A DNA stretch of 64,000 nt from an uncultured Clostridia bacterium (lineage in GTDB: Bacteria; Bacillota; Clostridia; TANB77; CAG-508): assembly GCA_934168305.1 (NCBI GenBank), contig CAKPNF010000001.1, forward strand, positions 62,001-126,000, in the 5' to 3' direction. A model generated the notes under the pieces. The model worked only from the letters and a program-made list of their open reading frames with translations, did no database searches and was not told the origin of the DNA. Position numbers and translations under genes: made by a program. This document shows positions 44,982-52,236 of this stretch, piece by piece. Position 1 is the stretch's first letter, and each line of letters starts with the position of its first letter.

Positions 44982-45242
44982 ATGAAGAAACAACCACAAA
45001 GAACATGCATGGGATGTAACGAAAAAAAAGATAAAAAAGATTTAATAAGAATAGTTAAAAATAAAGACAATGAAATATCAGTTGATAGAACTGGAAAAAA
45101 AGATGGACGTGGAGCATATATCTGTGATAACGAAAAATGTTTAGAGAAAGTTGTAAAAAATAAAAGACTAGAAAAAGTTTTTGAAATGCAAATAACACAA
45201 GAAATTTATGAAAGTTTAAGAGGTGTAATTCTTGATAAATAG
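44982..45242 (+). CDS. ylxR: YlxR family RNA-binding protein
   Basis: ATG 44982 is 8 bases after AAAGGAAGG, better placed than the GTG at 44973. The 86-residue protein begins 'KKQPQRTCMGCNEKKDKKDLIRIVK' and has 'RTGKKDGRGAYICDN', the YlxR (RnpM) pattern. In other Firmicutes this protein binds RNase P RNA. It is always found between nusA and ylxQ, as here. Confidence 0.93.
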   Translation: MKKQPQRTCMGCNEKKDKKDLIRIVKNKDNEISVDRTGKKDGRGAYICDNEKCLEKVVKNKRLEKVFEMQITQEIYESLRGVILDK

Positions 45243-45552
45243 TAATATATTGGGATTAATTGGATTAGCAATGAAAGCTGGTAAAGTATGCTTTGGAGCA
45301 GACAGTGTTGAAGAAAATATAATTAAACAAAAAGTAAGATTATTAATAATTTCAGAAGAAAGTTCAGAAAGAACAAAAAACAAGTTTGTAAAACTATGCG
45401 AAAAAAACAACATACCAGTAATCATAGATGGAGATATTGAATCTTTAAGTAAAGCAATTGGGAAAAATAACAAAGCTGTAATAGGAATAAAAGATATAAA
45501 CTTTGCAAGTTCAATACAAAAAAAGTATAATGGGGGTGATGTTATTGGGTAA
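45232..45552 (+). CDS. ylxQ: L7Ae-type ribosomal protein YlxQ
   Basis: The 106-residue protein starts at TTG 45232, overlapping ylxR. It reads 'ILGLIGLAMKAGKVCFGADS', 'LLIISEESSERTKNKF' and ends 'AVIGIKDINFASSI'. It is the L7Ae/L30e-type RNA-binding protein of the nusA cluster, which recognises kink-turn RNA in other species. It overlaps infB by 8 bases. Confidence 0.9.
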   Translation: MINSNILGLIGLAMKAGKVCFGADSVEENIIKQKVRLLIISEESSERTKNKFVKLCEKNNIPVIIDGDIESLSKAIGKNNKAVIGIKDINFASSIQKKYNGGDVIG

Positions 45553-48412
45553 GATAAAAATATATGAAATAGCAAAAAAGCTAAACTTAACCAGTAAAGA
45601 AGTATTAGAAATGGCTAAAAAACTAAATATAGACGCCAAAAGTCATATGAGTGGGGTAGATGAAGAAGATGCTAAAAAAATAGAAAAAAATTTTGATAAT
45701 AACAAAAAACAAGAACAACAACCAAAACAAGCAACAAATACACAAAAAAAAGAAGAAAAAGCTCCGGTTATTATAAGAAGAGAAGTTATAATAACTGATG
45801 AAGAACAAAATAAAAAACATGAAGATAAAAAGCAAAAAGAAAGAAATAATAATATAGGATTTGTAGAAAGAAAGCAAAATAAAGATTTCAATTTAGTATA
45901 TAGAAATAAACCAAACAAGCCAAAAACAGTAAATGAATTATTTGGACTAAATAAAACAGAGCCAAAAAAGGAAATAAAAAAAGAAACAATAAAAGAACAA
46001 GAGGATAATAATATAAAAATGCAAACAGAAACACCAGTAATTGAAAAACAACAATCAAATAATAGAAAAAATGAAAATGTAAATAAATTTAATAATCAAA
46101 ACAGAAACAACAGCAGACCAAACAATTTCAACAACAGAAATAACGAAAATAGAAACTATGATAATAGAAACAATGAAAATAGAAATACTGAAAACAGAAA
46201 TAGCAGATATAATAATTACAATAATAATGGTACAAACAATAATTTCAAGAGAAATAATAATAATAATAATAGAAACAATAATAATGGCAACAATAATACA
46301 AACAGATTTAATAACAGAAAGCCATTAGATGAAAGAGGAATAGAAAAAAATATAAAAAATATTATGACTGTTGAAACTGTTGAAAAAGAAATTGTTAGAG
46401 ATTACAGCAAAAATATAGACAAACAAAAAGCTAATAATAAATTTGAAGAAAATAAAAACAAAAAAAATAAATCAAGAAAAAATGATAACGGTTTTGATGA
46501 GGGAAAATTAAAATCATTAAAACAAGCAAACAAATTATCAAACATGTTTGAAGATCAAGAAGGTGGAATGTTAGATTATTATGATTTAACAACACAAAGA
46601 GGAAGAAAAGGAAAGAAAAAAGCAAATAGAGACGAAGATAGAAACAAACAAAAAATATTTGAATTAACAGAAATAGAAATTCCTGATTCTATAACAGTAA
46701 AAGACTTAGCTGCTGAAATGAAAAAAACGACAGCAGATGTAATAAAGAAATTACTAGGATATGGAATAATGGCTACAATTAATCAAGAAGTAGATTTTGA
46801 TACAGCATTTTTAGTAGCAGGAGAATTTGGAATCACAGCTAAAAAGAAAGAAACAATAACAGATGAGGATATTTTATTTGATGATTCTGAAGACAAAGAA
46901 GAAGACTTAGAAGTAAGACCACCAGTAGTAGTTGTTATGGGACACGTTGACCATGGTAAAACATCATTATTAGACACAATAAGAAAAACAAACGTAATTG
47001 GAGGAGAAGCAGGTGGAATTACACAAGCAATAGGTGCATACAAAGTTAAAGTAAATGATAGAGAAATAACATTCTTAGATACACCAGGACATGAAGCATT
47101 TACAGCGATGAGAGCTAGAGGTGCACAAATAACTGATATAGCAATATTAGTAGTTGCTGCAAATGATGGTATAATGCCACAAACAATAGAAGCAATAAAT
47201 CATGCTAAATCTGCAGGAATACCAATAATAGTTGCAATAAATAAAATTGACTTACCAGATGCAAATGTTGATAAAGTAAAACAAGAATTAATGAATTATG
47301 AACTAGTACCAGAAGAATGGGGTGGAGACACAATATGTGTTCCTATTTCAGCAAAAAATAATATAAATATAGACCAATTATTAGAAATGGTATTATTAGA
47401 AGCAGATGTTTTAGAATTAAAAGCAAATCCACATAAACAATCAAAGGGTGTTGTTATAGAAGCAAGACTTGACAAAAACAAAGGTGCAATAGCTACAATG
47501 CTTGTACAAAGAGGAACATTAGATGTTGGAGATACAATAATAGTTGGTTCATCAATTGGTAGAATAAGAGCAATGGTAAACGAAAATGGTAAAAAAGTTA
47601 AATCTGCCGGACCATCAACACCAGTAGAAATAATGGGATTAACTGATGTACCAGAAGCTGGAGATACATTCTACGAAGTAAAAGATGAAAAAACAGCAAA
47701 ACACTTAATTGAAAAGAGAAAACGTGAAGCAAGAGAAAAAACAATTAATTCTGGAACAAAAATCACATTGGATAATTTATTTAGCCAAATGGAAGAAGGA
47801 AATTTAAAACATCTAAATCTAATTGTAAAAGCAGATGTTCAAGGTTCTGTTGAAGCAGTAAAACAATCAATGGAAAAATTACAAAATGAAGAAGTAAAAG
47901 TAAAAGTTATCCATGCAGCACCAGGAGCAGTAAATGAATCAGATGTAACACTTGCAAAAGTATCAAATGCAATAATAATAGCATTTAATGTTAGACCAAT
48001 ACCAGCTGCAAAAGAAATGGCAGAAAAAGAAGAAGTAGAAATAAAACAATACTCTGTAATATATCAAGCAATAGAAGAAGTTGAAGCTGCAATGAAGGGA
48101 ATGTTAGCACCAAAATATGAAGAAAAAATCATAGGAAATGCAGAAGTAAGACAAACATTTAAGATATCAAATGTTGGAACAATTGCAGGTGCTTATGTCT
48201 TAACAGGTAAAGTTGAAAGAAATGCAGGAGTAAGAATTATAAGAGACAATATCGTAATTCATGAAGGAAAACTTGCAACATTAAAGAGATTTAAAGATGA
48301 TGCTAAGGAAGTATCAAAAGGATTTGAATGTGGTATTCAAATTGAAAATTACAATGATATTAAAGAAGGAGATATCATTGAAGCATATATTATGGAAGAA
48401 ATAAAAAGATAA
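45545..48412 (+). CDS. infB: Translation initiation factor IF-2
   Basis: The start is set at TTG 45545 because GGGGGTGAT, close to the full anti-Shine-Dalgarno match, lies 8 bases before it and the protein then opens 'GKIKIYEIAKKLN'. The 955-residue protein has an N-terminal IF2N domain. A linker extremely rich in Asn and Arg (about residues 165-270) and a second IF2N domain ('ITVKDLAAEMKKTTADVI') follow. The GTPase has 'GHVDHGKTSLLD', 'DTPGHEAF' and 'NKIDLP', and the C-terminal fMet-tRNA-binding domains close the protein. It brings initiator tRNA to the ribosome. Confidence 0.97.
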   Translation: MGKIKIYEIAKKLNLTSKEVLEMAKKLNIDAKSHMSGVDEEDAKKIEKNFDNNKKQEQQPKQATNTQKKEEKAPVIIRREVIITDEEQNKKHEDKKQKERNNNIGFVERKQNKDFNLVYRNKPNKPKTVNELFGLNKTEPKKEIKKETIKEQEDNNIKMQTETPVIEKQQSNNRKNENVNKFNNQNRNNSRPNNFNNRNNENRNYDNRNNENRNTENRNSRYNNYNNNGTNNNFKRNNNNNNRNNNNGNNNTNRFNNRKPLDERGIEKNIKNIMTVETVEKEIVRDYSKNIDKQKANNKFEENKNKKNKSRKNDNGFDEGKLKSLKQANKLSNMFEDQEGGMLDYYDLTTQRGRKGKKKANRDEDRNKQKIFELTEIEIPDSITVKDLAAEMKKTTADVIKKLLGYGIMATINQEVDFDTAFLVAGEFGITAKKKETITDEDILFDDSEDKEEDLEVRPPVVVVMGHVDHGKTSLLDTIRKTNVIGGEAGGITQAIGAYKVKVNDREITFLDTPGHEAFTAMRARGAQITDIAILVVAANDGIMPQTIEAINHAKSAGIPIIVAINKIDLPDANVDKVKQELMNYELVPEEWGGDTICVPISAKNNINIDQLLEMVLLEADVLELKANPHKQSKGVVIEARLDKNKGAIATMLVQRGTLDVGDTIIVGSSIGRIRAMVNENGKKVKSAGPSTPVEIMGLTDVPEAGDTFYEVKDEKTAKHLIEKRKREAREKTINSGTKITLDNLFSQMEEGNLKHLNLIVKADVQGSVEAVKQSMEKLQNEEVKVKVIHAAPGAVNESDVTLAKVSNAIIIAFNVRPIPAAKEMAEKEEVEIKQYSVIYQAIEEVEAAMKGMLAPKYEEKIIGNAEVRQTFKISNVGTIAGAYVLTGKVERNAGVRIIRDNIVIHEGKLATLKRFKDDAKEVSKGFECGIQIENYNDIKEGDIIEAYIMEEIKR

Positions 48413-48420
48413 TAATTAAA

Positions 48421-48453
48421 GAGGGATTAAGGGGCCACCACACCAAATCCCTC
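48421..48453 (+). repeat. Single unit of the GGGGCCACCAC repeat family
   Basis: This 33-base unit has the same ends (GAGGGATT/AATCCCTC) and core as the arms at 11641 and 50246 but has no inverted partner nearby. It lies 8 bases after the infB stop. Confidence 0.85.
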
Positions 48454-48470
48454 CAAAATGAAGAAAATAA

Positions 48471-48517
48471 AAATTTAGAAACGAAATTAAGAGGAGGTAG
48501 ATAAAATGCCTAATAAA
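48471..48517 (+). repeat. Direct repeat of the rbfA translation start region (copy 1)
   Basis: Bases 48471-48517 match 48803-48849 at 44 of 47 positions. The repeat covers AAGAGGAGGT, the ATG and the first codons (Met-Pro-Asn-Lys) of both the 98-residue gene and rbfA. One start region is a duplicate of the other. Confidence 0.9.
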
Positions 48518-48802
48518 CATCAAATTCAAAAAGATTTTTATACAAAAATGAGTGAGTGGAAAGAAAACTATAAAGTAAATACAGAGACTCAAAATGAAGA
48601 AAATAAAAAAGAAGAACATCAAAAATTAATATTAAGAGAATCATGTTTTAAAGGAATTGATGGAACAAGAATAGAAAGTATGGCTTTTAAAGATACTCCA
48701 GAACATAAATCTATAGTAGAGGAAGCTAACAAAAGAATTGAAGAAGGCAGAAGAAGAGAAGCAAAAGCTTGGAATGATGCAAAATATTATTTTGGAAGAT
48801 AA
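48506..48802 (+). CDS. Small unknown protein inserted between infB and rbfA
   Basis: The 98-residue product is charged and soluble, with no known family recognised. It ends 'EEGRRREAKAWNDAKYYFGR' and is probably helical. Its ribosome binding site and first four codons are a near-exact copy of those of rbfA, 332 bases downstream. This indicates that the gene arose or was inserted with a duplicated start region. The order infB-rbfA is normally unbroken, so this is an addition special to this lineage. Translation should be as strong as that of rbfA. Confidence 0.7.
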   Translation: MPNKHQIQKDFYTKMSEWKENYKVNTETQNEENKKEEHQKLILRESCFKGIDGTRIESMAFKDTPEHKSIVEEANKRIEEGRRREAKAWNDAKYYFGR

Positions 48803-48837
48803 AAATATAGAAATGAAATTAAGAGGAGGTAGACAAA

Positions 48838-49200
48838 ATGCCTAATAAAAACAATAATAGAATGGGACGTATTGACGAAGAATACAGAAAAGAATTAAGT
48901 CAAATTATTGGTTTTGAATTAAAAAATTCAAGCATTACAGGTATGATAAGTGTTACAAAAGTAAAAGTAACACCAGACTTAAAATATGCAAAAGTATATG
49001 TAAGTATATTTAATTCAAAGAATATAAAAGATACAATGGAAGGACTTAAAAAATCATCAGGCTTTATAAGAACAGAATTAGCAAAAAGAATTAATTTAAG
49101 AAATACACCAGAATTAATATTTGAAATAGACGATTCAATGGAATATGGAGCAAAAATTGATTCAATATTAAAAGAAATAATGCCAAATGAGATAGACTAA
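48838..49200 (+). CDS. rbfA: Ribosome-binding factor A
   Basis: The 120-residue protein has the RbfA KH-like pattern: 'RIDEEYRKELSQIIGFELKN', 'ISVTKVKVTPDLKYAKVYVSIF', 'RTELAKRINLRNTPELIFEIDDSMEYG'. It acts in cold-sensitive maturation of 16S rRNA. The ribosome binding site AGGAGG is part of a 47-base duplicated segment. Confidence 0.95.
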   Translation: MPNKNNNRMGRIDEEYRKELSQIIGFELKNSSITGMISVTKVKVTPDLKYAKVYVSIFNSKNIKDTMEGLKKSSGFIRTELAKRINLRNTPELIFEIDDSMEYGAKIDSILKEIMPNEID

Positions 49201-49203
49201 AAT

Positions 49204-49263
49204 GTCTCATTTGACAAATTTCGACAAAAATGTGAGACAAATTTGGACTGTCCCAAATGTCTC
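49204..49263 (+). promoter_or_regulatory. Alternative hairpins between rbfA and nrnA
   Basis: TGTCTCA (49204-49210) can pair with TGAGACA (49233-49239). GAGACA (49234-49239) can instead pair with TGTCTC (49258-49263), supported by TTTGG/CCAAA inside. The two folds exclude each other, as in an attenuator. No T tract follows. Confidence 0.45.
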
Positions 49264-49278
49264 AGAAGGGATAAAAAT

Positions 49279-50236
49279 ATGACTTTAGATAATATATTAG
49301 AAGAAATAAAAAAAGCTGAAACAATTGTAATAATGGCACACGAAACACCAGATGGAGATGCGATAGGAAGTTGTTTAGCAATGAAAGTTGCATTAAAACA
49401 GTTAGGAAAGAATGCTGATGTAATAATAAGAGAAGTTCCAAAAATATTTGATTTCTTACCATATAGAGATGAAATAAAATCTGATTCAGATATTAAAAAA
49501 TATGATTTAGCAATAAGTTTAGATTGTGCAGATTTTAAAAGATTAGTAGGAAGTGAATATTTTGAAAATGCAAAACAAACTATAGTAATAGACCATCATG
49601 GAAGTAATAAAATGTATGGTGAAATCAATTTTGTAAATCCTGTTGCACCAGCATGTTGCCAAATATTGATTGGTATGTTTCAATATTTTAATATAAACAT
49701 AGATAAAGAATTAGGAACATGCATATTAACTGGAATAATTACAGATACAGGTGGATTTAGATATTCAGGAGTAACACCAGAAACATTTGAATTTACAGCA
49801 GATTTACTACAAAAAGGAGTAAATGTATCAGATATATATAAAAGAGCTTTAGAAACAAAAACAAAAGCTAATTTTGAATTAATGAAAAAAACAATTGACA
49901 GAATGGAGTTCTTGGAAGATGGAAAAGTTACATTTACATATATAACAAATGAAGATTTAGAAGAAGTAAATGCCCGGAATAGGTGACCATGAAGGTTTAG
50001 TTGAAACAGGTAGAGATATTGAAGGTGTTGAAGTTTCAGTATTTATTAGACAAAAAGAAGAACAAGAAAATTTATATAAAATTTCTATGCGTTCAAATGA
50101 TTATGTTAATGTTTCAGATGTATGCTTAATGTTCGGTGGCGGTGGACATGAAAAAGCAGCAGGAGCTGTTATTCAAGGAGATATTGAAACTGTAAAACAA
50201 AAAATTATGAATGAATTAAGAAAAGCTTTAAAATAA
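49279..50236 (+). CDS. nrnA: DHH-family phosphoesterase (NrnA type), with a +1 frameshift at CGG 49975
   Basis: ATG 49279 follows GAAGGG. The first frame has the DHH motifs 'ETPDGDAIGSCLAM', 'SLDCAD', 'VIDHHGSNK' and 'GIITDTGGFRYS', then ends 'EVNARNR' at a stop. The +1 frame continues at once with 'GIGDHEGLVETGRDIEGVEVSVF' and the DHHA1 'GGGGHEKAAGAVI'. Skipping the C of CGG 49975-49977 gives 318 residues, the normal length. Such enzymes degrade short RNAs and 3'-phosphoadenosine phosphate. The gene keeps its conserved place between rbfA and truB. Confidence 0.88.
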
Positions 50237-50245
50237 TATTGTAGG

Positions 50246-50358
50246 AGGGATTAAGGGGCCACCACTCCAAATCCCTTTTAATTTAATTATTATTTTATAG
50301 TTATATATATTAATTTAATATAAAGAAAGGGATTTGGAGTGGTGGCCCCTTAATCCCT
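50246..50358 (+). repeat. Perfect 33-base inverted repeat, GGGGCCACCAC family
   Basis: Arms 50246-50278 and 50326-50358 are exact reverse complements around a 47-base AT-only-like spacer. TTTT after the first arm suits a terminator. The element separates nrnA from truB, which normally share an operon. Confidence 0.9.
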
Positions 50359-50370
50359 GAAAGGATATGT

Positions 50371-51246
50371 ATGGACGGAATAATAATAATAAATAAACCA
50401 ATCGGATGCACATCACATGATATAGTATATAAAGTAAAAAAAATGTTTAATGAAAAAGTAGGACATACTGGAACATTAGATCCGATGGCAGAAGGTGTAT
50501 TACCAATTCTAGTTGGAAAAGGTACATTACTTTCTAAGTATCTAATAGATCATAATAAAAAATATATAGTTGAATTACAACTTGGAATAAAAACAGATAC
50601 AGCCGATAGTGAAGGAAAAATAGTTGAACAAAAAACAGTAAATGAAGAAAAAATATCAAAAGAAAATATTGAAAAAGTATTCCAATCTTTTATAGGAAAG
50701 CAAGAGCAAATGCCGCCAATGTATTCAGCTATAAAAGTAAATGGAAAAAAATTATATGAATATGCGCGAAAAGGGCAAGAGGTAGAGATAAAACCAAGGC
50801 AAATAGAAATCTATAATATAAATTTAATTCAATATTCTATAGAAAAAAAACAAATTAAATTTGAAGTATTCTGTGGAAAAGGTACATATATAAGGAGTTT
50901 GTGTGAAGATATAGCTCAAAGATTTGAAACAGTTGGTTATATGAAAAGTTTAAAAAGAATTCAAGTTGGAGATTTTAAAATAGAAGATAGTATAGCAATT
51001 AATCAATTAGAAGAAAATATACAAGATAATAACTTTATAAAAGATAAAATTATTTCAATAGAAAAACTATTTAATGAAAAAACAGGTATTAAATTAGATA
51101 ATAAAAAATTGAAATTATTTCTAAATGGTGGTAGAATAACTCAAACATTAAATGATGGTATATACAAAATTTATACCGAGAATAAAATTTTTGTAGGAAT
51201 TGGTGTTGTTGAAAATCAATTACTAAAAAGAGATATAATTTTATAA
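50371..51246 (+). CDS. truB: tRNA pseudouridine(55) synthase
   Basis: The 291-residue protein begins 'DGIIIINKPIGCTSHDIVYKVK' and has the catalytic aspartate in 'GHTGTLDPMAEGVLPI', then 'QMPPMYSAIKVNGKKLYEYAR' and 'CGKGTYIRSLCEDIA'. It makes pseudouridine 55 in the T loop of tRNAs. The ribosome binding site GAAAGGA lies between the inverted repeat and ATG. Confidence 0.95.
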   Translation: MDGIIIINKPIGCTSHDIVYKVKKMFNEKVGHTGTLDPMAEGVLPILVGKGTLLSKYLIDHNKKYIVELQLGIKTDTADSEGKIVEQKTVNEEKISKENIEKVFQSFIGKQEQMPPMYSAIKVNGKKLYEYARKGQEVEIKPRQIEIYNINLIQYSIEKKQIKFEVFCGKGTYIRSLCEDIAQRFETVGYMKSLKRIQVGDFKIEDSIAINQLEENIQDNNFIKDKIISIEKLFNEKTGIKLDNKKLKLFLNGGRITQTLNDGIYKIYTENKIFVGIGVVENQLLKRDIIL

Positions 51247-51263
51247 AAAGAAACATAAATATT

Positions 51264-51305
51264 AAAACATTTCATATACTTAAGTAAAAGTATGTGAGGT
51301 GTTTT
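51264..51305 (+). promoter_or_regulatory. 18-base hairpin that buries the ribosome binding site of the next gene
   Basis: Bases 51264-51281 pair with 51288-51305 without interruption (some G-U pairs) around a 6-base loop. The right arm includes GAGGTG, the ribosome binding site of ATG 51307, and ends in TTTT. It could block translation or terminate truB transcription. Confidence 0.65.
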
Positions 51306-51306
51306 A

Positions 51307-52146
51307 ATGTTTTATATAGAAAAAAATGACAAGCCTAATTGGATAGAGAAAAAATTGAATTTGATTAAAATACAAGACAATACAATTTTATTGCCAATTA
51401 CAAAAGAAATTGGCAATAAAAAAATAGAAATATTAGCACAAAAAACAAGAAAATCGATTCAAAAATATTCTAATAGTAAAAAAATAGTTTTAAGTAAAGA
51501 AATGTATAATGAAAAAATATACTTAAATTATTTAAACACATATGGGTTAGAAATCCAAGATGGAAGATGGTTATTTGAAATATTGTTACCTGATACAGTA
51601 GAATACATAATAGATAAGAAAAAAATAGAAAAAACAAATATATCAATAATGATAAATGATTTAACCGATATTGAATTAGAAAACATCAAAATTCTTGCAA
51701 AAAAATATAAAAATATAAACATAGTAACAAATCATATTGAGAAATTCAGAAAATTAGAAAAACAATTAGATGAAAATGAAGGAATAATAATAACAATAAC
51801 AAACAATAAAAAGAAAAGCCTAATGAAATCACAAATTATTTTAAACATTGATTTTCCACAAGAATTAATCAATAAATACAACATATATGATGATGCAGTA
51901 ATTGTAAATTTAAAAGGAAATATTAAAATCAATAAAAAAAGATTTAATGGACTAAATATAAATAATTATGAAATAAACTTTAGATTTGATAAGCAAAACA
52001 ATAAAGCACTAAATAATAAATATTATTTAAAAGATTTGTATCAGTCTGAGTTATATAAAAGGCAAAGAATAAGTGAAATAAAAAAACAAATAAAAAATGA
52101 TAAAGTAGTTATTAAAAATCTTATAATAAATAATGGAGAATTATAA
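51307..52146 (+). CDS. Unknown conserved-type protein, 279 residues
   Basis: I do not recognise a named family. The soluble product alternates strands and helices, with a possible Rossmann-like middle ('KKYKNINIVTNHIEKFRKLEKQL', 'GIIITITNNKKKSLMKSQIILNIDFP'). This looks like a nucleotide-type fold in which later strands read 'SQIILNIDFP' and 'DAVIVNLKG'. It has no cysteine and no membrane segment. Its ribosome binding site is enclosed in a long hairpin, so expression may be controlled at translation. It lies between truB and the penicillin-binding protein gene. Confidence 0.65.
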   Translation: MFYIEKNDKPNWIEKKLNLIKIQDNTILLPITKEIGNKKIEILAQKTRKSIQKYSNSKKIVLSKEMYNEKIYLNYLNTYGLEIQDGRWLFEILLPDTVEYIIDKKKIEKTNISIMINDLTDIELENIKILAKKYKNINIVTNHIEKFRKLEKQLDENEGIIITITNNKKKSLMKSQIILNIDFPQELINKYNIYDDAVIVNLKGNIKINKKRFNGLNINNYEINFRFDKQNNKALNNKYYLKDLYQSELYKRQRISEIKKQIKNDKVVIKNLIINNGEL

Positions 52147-52236
52147 TAAAAATTTTATTAAAGTCTTTTTTTTTTATAAAAAATATAATATAATGGATGT
52201 ATTAAATGCAAAAGATTGGCAAGGAGGTATAGAAAG

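Noticed and set aside
11641..50358. The inverted repeats as a CRISPR array or insertion-sequence ends
   Set aside because: They are scattered single pairs without regular spacers, and the short AT-rich centre cannot hold a transposase.
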